Source: Panulirus ornatus
Taxonomy: Eukaryota > Arthropoda > Malacostraca > Decapoda > Palinuridae
DNA length: 64,000 bases
Reading direction: 5' to 3'
Assembly: GCF_036320965.1 (NCBI RefSeq)
Contig: NC_092261.1
Span: 11,777,197 to 11,841,196 of the forward strand
This document shows positions 44,691 to 56,339 of the stretch, one piece after another. The translations under genes were made by a program, and so were the position numbers. The notes beneath the pieces are model-generated. The model ran no database searches and had not been told where the DNA came from. It was given only the letters and a program-made list of their open reading frames with translations. Each line of letters begins with the position of its first letter. Within the stretch, counting starts at the first letter, position 1.

Positions 44691-44765
44691 CTGATCAAAT
44701 ACATAATAAAAGTATAAAACAGACATGTGGTATCAAGAAGAATGTGGTTGAGAAAGCTGAAGACT
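44690..44765 (+). mobile_element. Old LINE scrap
   Basis: GTCTGATCAAATACATAATA and AATGTGGTTGAGAAAGCTGA match the old LINE at 42862-42945 almost exactly over about 75 bp. Confidence 0.75.
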
Positions 44766-45084
44766 AATATCAGATAACTATCAGTTTTAAATCCACCATG
44801 ATTTCATACAACTTGTAACCCAAAATTCTGTAGACTTGACCATGGCTCAGCTTTAAGTGAGTATGGAAAGAGAATCTTATCCCAAGATTCTCTATAACCT
44901 CATATCTGGATAAAAATTGATGAAGTTCTATTTGATTCCAGAAAGACCTTGGAAACCTGAAAAAAAAAATAAAGTTTTCTTGACCAAGATTGCCATCCCT
45001 TTGAAACTCTACTGCTGTGGCCATCCATTTGAGGGAGTTCCCTTTGGAATGGGTGTCAGAGATATAAAGAGGTGTGCTAACAAG
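44766..45084. other. Carrier intron, unassigned
   Basis: A minus-strand open stretch (44770-45129) of 119 codons exists but has no recognised domain and overlaps LINE sequence at its start, so I do not call a gene. Confidence 0.4.
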
Positions 45085-45520
45085 GTGTGACTGAGAGAAA
45101 TAAAGAGGGTGTGCTGAAATGGTATACACACTTGGAAATCAGTAAGGAAAGGTTAACCAAGAGGATACATGGGTCAGAAGTGGAGGGAGCAAAGAAAAGG
45201 GAGAAACTGAACTGAGATGAAAGGATGGAGTAAAAAAGATTTGAGAGATCAGAGCCTGAACATGCATGAGGGTGGAAGCTGTGCACAAGTTAGTAAACTG
45301 GAACATTGTGGTATACAGGGGTCGACATACTGTCAGGGGACTGAACCAGGGAATGTGAAGCAGCTAGGGTAAACCATGGATAAGTCTGTGGCGCCTGGTT
45401 GTATACAGGGAGCTGAGGTTTTGGTGCAATACATAAGACACCTAGAAAATGGATAGGAACAAATGTGGTCTTTCTTTGTCTGTTCCTGGCACTACCTTAC
45501 TGACATGGGAATTTTTCTCT
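45085..45520 (+). mobile_element. Old RTE-like LINE 3' end
   Basis: Plus-strand VLKW-Y-H coding scraps, ERLTKRIHGSEVEG-like region near 45150-45190, then 3' UTR (GTCAGGGGACTGAACCAGGG) and an ACTACCTTACTGACATGGG hairpin remnant. Confidence 0.75.
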
Positions 45521-47080
45521 TCAAAAAAAAATAGATAAAAATTCAAAAGTAAGATAAAATACACACAAAATTATATATCACTTCCTTTGTCCCTGCCAGA
45601 TCCAATAATATGTAAGTGCTTGGAGTGGGTGTGAATGAAATATCTGACAGCTCTAGATATGAGAGAAAGGCATGGTGATAGCTCTAGATATGAAAGACAT
45701 GGAGATGACATTTCCTTTTTCAGAATTTACTTTGCAACTGAACTCTAATTTCAAACACAGGCACAGCATTTGTGGCAAATAACAAGAGTATGTTAATAAT
45801 TATTGCTACTTTCACACTTAAATCCAGGGTGAAAGATTTTGGTTGGTAAGTGTGGAAAGAAATCTGAAGGATTCGTTTCTTAGTTTTACAATGAACTTGC
45901 TGCTCTAATATCAAGCCATCTTTCACTTCATGCACAGGCAGTGTTGGTGGTGATAATAAGAGTTGAAATGTTACAACTTTCATGCTAAATATAAGTGTGA
46001 GTACAGAGTGTAGCTGGCATCTATGAGGAGGTTACTGAGATTTATTTCTCTGGAAATATTCTAGCTTTATCAATCATCAGCCTGCTATTACCCCAACATT
46101 CTAGCCATTACCCAAAGATTATCTAAAGAGAAAAACTAGTTGCAGCAGTCCTGTAATTTCTTCAACAAGGGTACATTCACTGGAAATGCTTCCCTTGCAA
46201 ACCTCCCTCCTCGTGAAATCCCACTAAAATCACACTGCAAGTCACTATTTTTTTCACATTTTTCATATTCTATACTTTCCTCATCAACTAATAGATATCA
46301 CTGTTCCTCCCAATAACCTCGGTCATCCAATAATCTACATAGTTGTGGGATCACTGTATATGTATGACATGCAGATGGATGATCATGCACTTATAGTGGT
46401 GGTTATAGGATATTGAAGATAGCAACTAATGGTACAAAAAGTTGGCTAACTAATAAACAGGTAGGTAAAGTTAGAACATAAATAGTTGGCATCCACAGTT
46501 TAAGGGTTAAGGATGATTCCTGCTATGTACAAAGACACTTGGTATGGATGTTACCCACAACATATGCAGGCCTAACTTTCTCCTCTGTGTTGAAGGATCC
46601 CATGCCTCCTTTACTGCCTAAAGGCATGTATCAATACGAGCTGTCACCCTAAATTTAACTAGCATGCATATTTATCAATAAGACTCAGTTACCCAGAGAA
46701 ATCTGAGGTAGGAAGATACTGTGCTCCCCCACCTGGGCCCCCAAAGTTACTACAAGGCATAAACAAATGAGATCATAAGACGTTCAGATGATGAAGACAA
46801 CAAACTGTCATGTTTACACATTTCATGAGGCCTTTGAAAAGTGACTGAATATAAATAAGCCTTCATCTCTAAGCACAAGTAGTAAAGTTAGGGGAAGGAT
46901 CACACAATGGAGTAGTTGGGTGCACACAAGGATTAATTTTAATAGGTGGAGGCATGCACAAATATAAAAACCATTTTTAGTTTCTCAAATATTCTTAATA
47001 AACTACTGTTTGTGGAAGACAGCTTTTTAGAAATGTGCTTTTCCCATACCAAAAAATGTTACTCTACAAGCATAAAGTTG
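45521..47080. other. Carrier intron, unassigned
   Basis: AT-rich. An 87-codon minus-strand open stretch (45720-45983) has no recognisable domain. No repeat family seen. Confidence 0.5.
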
Positions 47081-47083
47081 CAT

Positions 47084-47440
47084 TAAAAGCAAAACAAAAG
47101 AGTAAAATAAAGATAGTATAATATGCTGAAACTATTATAAAAGCATTAACACTTGGCTAGCCTAACTGGTCCATGACAGTTGAAAAACAGATCAAAGTAA
47201 TGTACCTATAGTTTCTACCATCAAACACAATCAAAGGATATATGAAATATTTCTTTATAAGCTTAAAATAATATACAAGCAAGTGGAAGCATAAAATAAG
47301 AAAGGTAGTGTAATATGCTGTACCAGTATGATGAAAGCATGAACACTTGGCCAGCCTAACTGGTCCATGACAGTCGAAAGACGGATCAAAGAATTGCGCT
47401 TAAAATTTCTATCTTCAAAAGCAATCAAAGGATATAGATT
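47084..47440. repeat. Diverged tandem duplication, period about 195 bp
   Basis: ACACTTGG(C)(T/C)AGCCTAACTGG and TCCATGACAGT(T/C)GAAA(A/G)AC recur with offset about 195 (for example 47166 and 47360), with flanking ATAATATGCTG and AATCAAAGGATATA also repeated. Confidence 0.75.
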
Positions 47441-48392
47441 CAGATCTTACATCTCTGAAATTCATAGGTGAGACTCACAAAGTGAAAAAACTAAAGATGA
47501 AGAAAAGCAGGGGTAACAGGGTCCCAAAGCAGATGTGAGTGATGAGCATTAGTGGCAGTGGAGTATCACCTGCACTCCATGTCAATGATGTCATGGGCCA
47601 TGACAGCTTGTTTTATAATTGAAGGGTTTATCTAATGAGCATTAAGCAGTCTTATAGATGATATTCCCATAAAAGAGGGTAAAATAATGGGAGAAAAACC
47701 TTATCTAGTAGGTCGAAATGGTGTTTTGGCCCTAAATGAGAGCAAATGCTTTCTCTGATGCACACATGGCACAACCATAATACATTACTGGTTTAAATTT
47801 TACATTCTCAAGCCACGGGTTACTCTCCATCCTATCTACTAAACTGTTTTGTGAGGCACACACAAAAGGTCAGAGTGAGACACATTAATTCTGCTCACCA
47901 ATCATACCGCCTTGCTTCCCCAGCTCCTTGGCAATGAGGAATATAGAAACAGAACCTAGACAAATAAGAAGTCTGAGTATAGAACGTTTTAGATACTACA
48001 GCTGAGATTTATCATGGAAGTATTAAATACAGATTAAGCTCTTTGATGTAGATAATCAAATTATTCATTATTACTCGAGTTAACAACAAAACTTGACTAT
48101 TTCAGTAATGCAGTGAAAAAATAATGTATGTGCATATGACACATGTGAAATGTTGGGGAAGAATACTTAATATTTGTAACAAAATATGACAAAAAAAGCT
48201 ACAAAATTTTGGCTTCAGCTAAAGTCAACATCCCTGGCCCAGCCATGGTGATGACACTGTCTGTAAAGGGTAGAGAATGAGTTGTTCAAAGCTTCAGTAA
48301 AAAGCAAGGAATTATTGAAGGACAGGATCACTAGTAAGATGTGTCCTATAAAGAACTGTACTAGATTTTTAATCTGCTGACTGTGGCTATTC
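47441..48392. other. Carrier intron, unassigned
   Basis: AT-rich single-copy sequence; nothing recognised. Confidence 0.5.
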
Positions 48393-48635
48393 TGAACCAG
48401 GGCATGTGAAGTGGCTGGCCAGGGGAAACAATGGAAAGGTCTGTGGGGACTGGATATGGATAGGGAGCTATGGTTTTGGTGCATTACACATGGCAAATAG
48501 ACAGTGAAAGTGAAAAAATGTGGCCCTTTTTGTCTGTTTTCTTTGTGCTACTTCACTGATGCAGGGGGTGGCGATGCTGTTTCCTGTGGGTTGTAAATGA
48601 GTGGATGGGTCTTTCTTTGTCTGTTTCACTACCTA
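48393..48635 (+). mobile_element. RTE-like LINE 3' UTR, old
   Basis: CTGAACCAGGGCATGTGAAG to GTGCTACTTCACTGATGCAG and GTTTCCTGTGGG. Confidence 0.75.
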
Positions 48636-48951
48636 CAGGGTCTCAAATGAAGTGTGCAAACAGTTCAAGTTTGACTATCAAATAATATAAAGATGAAAAA
48701 TCTAGTCTTTGAAGGACAGCTGAAAATCTTTGAATGTGTGACAAACCAACAAACCACAATGCACTTCAGTGTAGGTGTAATTCAAGAAAAGATTCATCAG
48801 TGAGAAAAAGAACACATCTCCCATGACAACACTTCCAAAGCAAACATACACAGCCGATCTTAATTAATCCATTCATTAATTTTTTCCCACCCTGCTGCAA
48901 CCAGGGCAAACAGGTTAATAATTTTTGACTCAGTTGCCTTTACCCTGAGGT

Positions 48952-49060
48952 AAAGGAACAGAGAAAGGGGCCAGGTGAGGATATTCCCTCTAAGGCCCAG
49001 TCCCCTGTTCTTATCGCTACCTCGCTAACACGGGAAATGGCGAATAGTATGAAAGAAAAG

Positions 49061-49061
<1 letters not shown>
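48952..49061 (+). mobile_element. SINE-like element, 3' half
   Basis: AAAGGAACAGAGAAAGGGGC to CTACCTCGCTAACACGGG and AAAGAAAAGAAATA. Confidence 0.85.

Positions 49062-49130
<69 letters not shown>
49062..49130. repeat. (TA)n tract
   Basis: Directly precedes LINE linker coding sequence (GGAAGTAAGGGGAG). Confidence 0.95.
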
Positions 49131-49132
<2 letters not shown>

Positions 49133-51393
49133 AAGTAAGGGGAGTGGGGGAGGAATGGCATGTATTTAGGGAATCAGTGATGGATTGCGCAAAAGATGCT
49201 TGTGGCATGAGAAGAGTGGGAGGTGGGTTGATTAGAAAGGGTAGTGAGTGGTGGGATGAAGAAGTAAGATTATTAGTAAAAGAGAAGAGAGAGGCATTTG
49301 GACGATTTTTGCAGGGAAAAAATGCAATTGAGTGGGAGATGTATAAAAGAAAGAGACAGGAGGTCAAGAGAAAGGTGCAAGAGGTGAAAAAGAGGGCAAA
49401 TGAGAGTTGGGGTGAGAGAGTATCATTAAATTTTAGGGAGAATAAAAAGATGTTCTGGAAGGAGGTAAATAAAGTGCGTAAGACAAGGGAGCAAATGGGA
49501 ACTTCAGTGAAGGGCGCAAATGGGGAGGTGATAACAAGTAGTGGTGATGTGAGAAGGAAATGGAGTGAGTATTTTGAAGGTTTGTTGAATATGTTTGATG
49601 ATAGAGTGGCAGTTTTAGGGTGTTTTGGTCGGGGTGGTGTGCAAAGTGAGAGGGTTAGGGAAAATGATTTGGTAAACAGAGAAGAGGTAGTGAAAGCTTT
49701 GCGGAAGATGAAAGCCGGCAAGGCAGCAGGTTTGGATGGTATTGCAGTGGAATTTATTAAAAAAGGGGGTGACTGTATTATTGACTGGTTGGTAAGGTTA
49801 TTTAATGTATGTATGACTCATGGTGAGGTGCCTGAGGATTGGCGGAATGCGTGCATAGTGCCATTGTACAAAGGCAAAGGGGATAAGAGTGAGTGCTCAA
49901 ATTACAGAGGTATAAGTTTGTTGAGTATTCCTGGTAAATTATATGGGAGGGTATTGATTGAGAGGGTGTAGGCATGTACAGAGCATCAGATTGGGGAAGA
50001 GCAGTGTGGTTTCAGAAGTGGTAGAGGATGTGTGGATCAGGTGTTTGCTTTGAAGAATGTATGTGAGAAATACTTAGAAAAGCAAATGGATTTGTATGTA
50101 GCATTTATGGATCTGGAGAAGGCATATGATACAGAGTTGATAGAGATGCTCTGTGGAAGGTATTAAGAATATATGGTGTGGGAGGCAAGTTGTTAGAAGC
50201 AGTGAAAAGTTTTTATCGAGGATGTAAGGCATGTGTACGTATAGGAAGAGAGGAAAGTGATTGGTTCTCAGTGAATGTAGGTTTGCGGCAGGGGTGTGTG
50301 ATGTCTCCATGGTTGTTTAATTTGTTTATGGATGGGGTTGTTAGGGAGGTGAATGCAAAAGTTTTGGAAAGAGGGGCAAGTATGAAGTCTGTTGGGGATG
50401 AGAGAGCTTGGGAAGTGAGTCAGTAGTTGTTCGCTGATGATAGATCCGTGGTGGCTGATTCATGTGAGAAACTGCAGAAGCTGGTGACTGAGTTTGGTAA
50501 AGTGTGTGAAAGAAGAAAGTTAAGAGTAAATGTGAATAAGAGCAAGGTAATTAGGTACAGTAGGGTTGAGGGTCAAGTCAATTGGGAGGTAAGTTTGAAT
50601 GGAGAAAAACTGGAGGAAGTAAAGTGTTTTAGATATCTGGGAGTGGATCTGGCAGCGGATGGAACCATGGAAGCGGAAGTGGATCATAGGGTGGGGGAGG
50701 GGGCGAAAATTCTGGGAGCCTTGAAGAATGTGTGGAAGTTGAGAACATTATCTCGGAAAGCAAAAATGGGTATGTTTGAAGGAATAGTGGTTCCAACAAT
50801 GTTGTATGGTTGCGAGGCGTGGGCTATGGATAGAGTTGTGCGCAGGAGGATGGATGTGCTGGAAATGAGATGTTTGAGGACAATGTGTGGTGTGAGGTGG
50901 TTTGATCGAGTAAGTAATGTAAGGGTAAGAGAGATGTGTGGAAATAAAAAGAGCGTGGTTGAGAGAGCAGAAGAGGGTGTTTTGAAATGGTTTGGGCACA
51001 TGGAGAGAATGAGTGAGGAAAGATTGACCAAGAGGATATATGTATCGGAGGTGGAGGGAACGAGGAGAAGTGGGAGACCAAATTGGAGGTGGAAAGATAG
51101 AGTGAAAAAGATTTTGTGTGATCGGGGCCTGAACATGCAGGAGGGTGAAAGGAGAGCAAGGAATAGAGTGAATTGGATCAATGTGGTATACCGGGGTTGA
51201 CGTGCTATCAGTGGATTGAATCAGGTCATATGAAGCGTCTGGGATAAACCATGGAAAGCTGTGTAGGTATGTATATTTGCGTGTGTGGACGTATGTATAT
51301 ACATGTGTATAGGGGTGGGTTGGGCCATTTCTTTCGTCTGTTTCCTTGCGCTACCTCGCAAACGTGGGAGACAGCGACAAAGCAAAAAAAAAG
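49131..51393 (+). mobile_element. RTE-like LINE, 5'-truncated, few lesions
   Basis: Linker through RT is open at 49129-49971 (RKGSEWWDEE, FWKEVNKV, AAGLDGIAVEF) until AAG becomes TAG at 49969. Later lesions: a 2-bp insertion near 50131, TTG to TAG at 50424 and altered codons just after FADD (FADDRSVVADS instead of FADDTALVADS). The C-terminus is open to 51200, then short 3' UTR. Otherwise very close to the intact copy. Confidence 0.92.
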
Positions 51394-51467
<74 letters not shown>

Positions 51468-51475
51468 TATATATT
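51394..51475. repeat. (TA)n tract
   Basis: Tail-to-tail junction of two LINE copies in opposite orientation. Confidence 0.95.
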
Positions 51476-53597
51476 ATTTATTTTGCTTTGTCGCTGTCTC
51501 CCGCGTTAGCGAGGTAGCGCAAGGAAACAGACGAAAGAATGGCCCAACCCACCCACATACACATGTATATACATACACGTCCACACACGCAAATATACAT
51601 ACCTATACACCTCAATGTATACATATATATACACACACAGACATATACATGTATACACATGAACATACTTCATACTGTCTGCCTTTATTCATTCCAATCG
51701 CCACCTCACCACACATGGAATACAACCCCTTCCCCCTCATGTAAGCGAGGTAGTGCTAGGAAAAAACAACAAAGGCCCCATTCGTTCACACTCAGTCTCT
51801 AGCTGTCATGTAATAATGCACCGAAACCACAGCTCCCTTTCCACATCCAGGCCCCACAGAACTTTCCATGGTTTACCCCAGACGCTTCACATGCCCTGGT
51901 TCAATCCATTGACAGCACGTCGACCCCGGTATACCACATCGTTCCAATTCACTCTATTCCTTGCACGCCTTTCACCCTCCTGCAAGTTCAGGCCACGATC
52001 ATTCAAATTTTTTCCACTCCATCATTCCACCTCCAATTTGGTCTCCCACTTCTCCTCGATCCCTCCACCTCTGACACATATCCTCTTGATCAATCTTTCC
52101 TCACCCATTCTCTCCATGTGACCAAACCATTTCAAAACACCCTCTTCTGCTCTCTCAACAACACTCTTTTTATTACCACACATCTCTCTTACCCTTACAT
52201 TACTTACTCGATCAAACCACCTCACACCACATATTGTCCTCAAACATCTCATTTCCAGCATATCCACCCTCCTGTGCACAACTCTATCCATAGCCCACGC
52301 CTCGCAACCATACAACATTGTTGGAACCACTATTCCTTCAAACATACCCATATTTGCTTTCCGAGATAATGTTCTCGACTTCCACACATTCTTCAAGGCT
52401 CCCAGAATTTTCGCCCCCTCCTCCACCCTATGATTCACTTCCGCTTCCATGGTTCCATTCGCTGCCATATCCACTCCCAGATATCTAAAACACTTCACTT
52501 ACTCCAGTTTTTCTCCATTCAATTGATTTGACCCTCAACCCTACTATACCTAATAACCTTGCTCTTATTTACATTTACTCTCAACTTTCTTTTCCACACA
52601 CCTTAACAAACTCAGTCACCAGCTTCTGCAGTTTCTCACATGAATCAGCCACCAGCGCTGTATCATCAGCAAACAACAACTGACTCACTTCCCAAGCTCT
52701 CTCATCCCCAACAGACTGCATACTTGCCCCTCTTTCCAAAACTCTTGCATTCATCTCCCTAACAACCCCATCCATAAACAAATTAAACAACCATGGAGAC
52801 ATCACACACCCTTGTCGCAAACCTACATTCACTGAGAACCAATCACTTTCCTCTCTACCTACACATACACATGCCTTACATCCTCGATAGAAACTTTTCA
52901 CTGCTTCTAACAACTTGCCTCCCACACCACATATTCTTAATACCTTCCACAGAGCATCTCTATCAACTCTATCATATACCTTCTCCAGATCCATAAATGC
53001 TACATACAAATCCATTTGCTTTTTTAAGTATTTCTCACATACATTCTTCAAAGCAAACACCTGATCCACACATCCTCCACCACTCCTGAAACCACACTGC
53101 TTTTCCCCAATCTGATGCTCTGTACATGCCTTCACCCTCTCAATCAATACCCTCCCATATAATTTACCAGGAATACTCAACAAACTTATACCTCTGTAAT
53201 TTGAGCACTCACTCTTATCCCCTTTGCCTTTGTACAATGGCACTATGCAAGCATTCCGCCAATCCTCAGGCACCTCACCATGAATCATACATATATTAAA
53301 TAACCTTACCAACCAGTCAACAATACAGCCACCCCCTTTTTTAATAAATTCTACTGCAATACCATCCAAACCCGATGCCTTGCCGGCTTTCATCTTCCGC
53401 AAAGCTTTTACTACCTCTTCTCTGTTTACCAAATCATTTTCCCTAACCCTCTCACTCTGCACACCACCTCGACCAAAACATCCTATATCTGCCACTCTAT
53501 CATCAAACACATTCAACTGACCTTCAAAATACTCGCTCCATCTCCTTCTCACATCACCACTACTTGTTATCACCTCCCCATTAGCCCCCTTCACTTA
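51476..53597 (-). mobile_element. RTE-like LINE, 5'-truncated, long 3' UTR form
   Basis: Long 3' UTR (51476-51935), C-terminal coding (52022-52498, YGCEAWAMD, WFGHMERMGEERL), small deletions near 52500-52590, then open RT (52581-53594; KASGLDGIAVEF, FMDLEKVYDR, FADD). Truncated at 53597, where a SINE begins. Confidence 0.9.
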
Positions 53598-53599
53598 TA

Positions 53600-53712
53600 T
53601 ACATTCTTTTCTTTTCTTTCAAACTATTCGCCATTTCCCACGTTAGCGAGGTAGCGTTAAGAACAGAGAACTGGGCCTTCGAGGGAATATCCTCACCTGG
53701 CCCCCTTCTCTG
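53600..53712 (-). mobile_element. SINE-like element, 3' half
   Basis: CTTTCAAACTATTCGCC, CCACGTTAGCGAGGTAGCG, CACCTGGCCCCCTTCTCTG; then cut by plus-strand LINE sequence. Confidence 0.87.
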
Positions 53713-54716
53713 AGAAAAACTGGATGAAGTGAAGTGTTTTAGATATCTGGGAGTGGATTTGGCAGCGGATGGAACCATGGAAGCGGAAGTGAACCATCGG
53801 GTGGGGCAGGGGGCAAAAGTTCTGGGAGTGTTGAAAAATATGTGGAAGTCAAGAACGTTATCTTAGAAAGCAAAAATGGGTATGTTTGAAGGAATAGTGG
53901 TTCCAACAATGTTATATGGTTGCGAGGCATGTGGAGGAGGGTGGATGTGCTGGAAATGAGATTTTTGAGGACAATATGTGGTGTGAGGTGGTTTGATCGA
54001 GTAAGTAATGAAAGGGTAAGAGAGATGTGTGTTAAGAAAAAGAGTGTGGTTGAGAGAGCAGAAGAGGGTGTTTTGAAATGGTTTGGTCATATGGAGAGAA
54101 TGAGTGAGGAAAGATTGACAAAGAGGATATATGTGTCAGAGGTGGAGGGAACGAGGAGAAGTGGGAGACCAAATTGGAGGTGGAAAGATGGAGTGAAAAA
54201 GATTTCGAGTGATTGGGGCCTGAACATGCAGGAGGGTGAAAGGCATGCAAGGAATAGAATGAATTGGAAATATGTGGTATACCGGGGTCGACATGCTGTC
54301 AATGGATTGAACCAGGGCATGTGAAGCATCTGGTGTAAACCATGGAAAGTTTTGTGGGGTCTGAATGTGGAAAGGGAGCTGTGGTTTCGGTGCACTATAC
54401 ATGACAGCTAGAGACTGAGTGTGAACGAATGTGGCCTTTGTTGTCTTTTCCTAGCGCTACTTCGCGCACATGCGGGGGAAGGGGGCTTTCATTTCATGTG
54501 TGGTGGGGTGGCAAAGGGAATGAATAAGGGCAGACAGTATGAATTATGTACATGTGTATATATGTATATGTCTGTGTGTATATATATGTATAGATCTGTA
54601 TATGTGCTGTGTGTGGACGTGTATGTATATACATGTGTATGTGAGTGGGTTGCGCCATTCTTTCGTCTGTTTCCTTGCGCTACCTTGCTAACGCGGGAGA
54701 CAGCGACAAAGTATAA
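53713..54716 (+). mobile_element. RTE-like LINE 3' part, long 3' UTR form
   Basis: Starts EKLDEVKCFRYLGVDLAADG; TCG to TAG stop at 53863; a 20-bp loss in the YGCEAW region (53927). Open 53920-54324 with WFGHMERMSEERL and GRPNWRWKDG; long 3' UTR to CGCTAACGCGGGAGACAGCG. Confidence 0.88.
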
Positions 54717-54743
54717 TAAAAAAATGAATATATATAGCAAATA

Positions 54744-55150
54744 ATGTTTGTAATGGCATTAGGCAATGTGGAAATGTCAAGGAGACCTTTACAAGATCAG
54801 CATCCTGTAACACTCTTACAAGATAATAGCAATGGAAACCTTCAACTGTCACATTTGAATTACAAACACATTCCAAAAATGCCATACATCTCTAAGAACA
54901 CCCCATATGCCTGGCAGCTGAGCAACAAAAGTAAATGGGTGCGTACCACACATAAACAGTGTTATGGCAGGTTAAGCTGCAAATCATTTTACCTACATAT
55001 TTATGTTTTACTAATCACAATGACAAACTTATGGAGACATCTCTGGAATATTCAAGAATCTCCCATAAACAGTGTACAGAGGATGTTAGGAATGCTGCAG
55101 TGAAAGGGCTGTTTCACAAAATTTATAGGAGATTCAGGTATCTAAATTAG
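54744..55150 (+). other. Unidentified open reading frame next to a carrier exon
   Basis: Plus-strand open stretch of 119 codons (54744-55103), overlapping a second frame (54959-55150) that reads KLMETSLEYSRISHKQC then DVRNAAVKGLFHKI. Composition is protein-like and unlike the window's transposons, with possible continuity across a frameshift. I do not recognise the family. It could be a decayed exon, a retrocopy or chance. It lies within a carrier intron, antisense to that gene. Confidence 0.3.
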
Positions 55151-55172
55151 AACTTTATGACAGTTTTCTTAC

Positions 55173-55334
55173 CCGGTGCACCTTTCCAGAAAGCCTTTGT
55201 GCCTTCCTCCTTCCAAATCTTCTTTGCAGCATCAAACACACCATTATAAGTAGTTTGGCCTGCCCGAGCAGCTACCTGCAGCCGAGTTTTAATAACATCA
55301 GCTGGAGTGGTTAAGGATGCAGCTGGAACACCAC
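55173..55334 (-). CDS. aralar1: Aspartate/glutamate mitochondrial carrier, exon with third carrier signature
   Basis: This exon carries the third mitochondrial-carrier signature, P-x-[DE]-x-x-[KR], visible as [11 protein letters not shown], followed by [13 protein letters not shown] and ending FWKGAP. Minus-strand acceptor: TTGCAG before GTGGTG (ct at 55335-55336). Donor: G|GTAAGA (55167-55172). Length is 162 nt: 2 + 53 codons + 1. The final G plus CT from the next exon (27725-27815) gives Ala, producing the conserved ...WKGAPARVFRSS... join. The intron to that next exon is about 27.4 kb and is filled by transposons. The frame is open for a little beyond the acceptor, so an ORF caller would extend it wrongly upstream. 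Confidence 0.95.
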
Positions 55335-55489
55335 CTGCAAGGTCAAAGTAATAGGGTGCTTTATCTTTTATCTGGTTTGAGAATTTTTGAATAATACAAT
55401 ATATGAATAAACACATACACTGAATCCTTGCCCAAAGCAGGAGTTATTACCTATTTGTACTTTATGGAGAGGGAGTTTTACAATTATGG

Positions 55490-56200
55490 GGCCCTAAAAG
55501 TTAACTAATATCAAACCACCTCTTGAATTTAAGAATGCTGTTTGCATTTACTGTCCTTATTCATTCAGGTCCATTCCTCTACCACTCTTAAACTGTAAAA
55601 GTATCTTCACATCCTTATAAACAAGATTCTTATTATATTTCATGTTCTGTCCTCTGGTTGCTCCATTCCTACATCTCTTGAAGAACTATTCATTGCTCTC
55701 ATCATCAATCTCTCTTAAAAACTTACAGGCTGTTGTCAGGTTACCCCTCACTCTTCTCTCTTACATGGTGGATAAATTTATAGCCTTTATCCCTTCCCTG
55801 TAATTCGGCTCTTTTAATTCTGGTACCATATCTGTTGCCTTCTTCTGGACCTTCTCTATGAGCGCTATGCTTCTTTTGATGCAGTGACCAAACCTGAGAA
55901 GCACATTCTAGCTTTGGCCTTATGTAAGATAGGAATAGATTGCTAAATGTAGGATATGAATAGATTGCTAAATATTTCCTTATCCATATATGTGAAGGCT
56001 ACTCTGATATCTGCTAGCAGACAGTTTGTCTCCCTAGCTATTCTAATATGGGACTCTGTCAACAGGTTAGGGATGATGTTGACTCCCAAATCCTTCTCAT
56101 ACAGAATCCTGAAGCATGTTTTCAGCTAGATAATACTCATATTGAGGTTGTCTTTCACTCTGTTCCAACCTAATTACTTTACATTTACAGAAACATAATA
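55490..56200 (-). pseudogene. CR1/L2-type LINE, C-terminal remnant
   Basis: Minus-strand reading gives KEIFSNLFISYIRPKLECAS, QVWSLHQKKHSALIEKVQ, KKATDMVPELKEPNYREGIK, AINLSTM and later TRGQNMKYNK. This is the typical end of CR1/L2-like RTs (LVRPxLEYxxxxWxPHxxKxxxxLExVQRxATK). Two or more stops. Not related to the dominant family. Confidence 0.75.
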
Positions 56201-56339
56201 CCTTATAGGATTAAGGAAAGGTAGTCACTGAATGTAACAAGTACATTAAAATTTAGGTTTTTTCTTATGAAATTATATGAATGGATGGTAGATAAACAAA
56301 TTACCCAAGACCCTGCACATCTAACATAATGTCAATCAT

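Noticed and set aside
45720..45983. 87-codon minus-strand frame as a host exon
   Set aside because: No recognisable family and no convincing splice signals or partner exon; left as unassigned intron.
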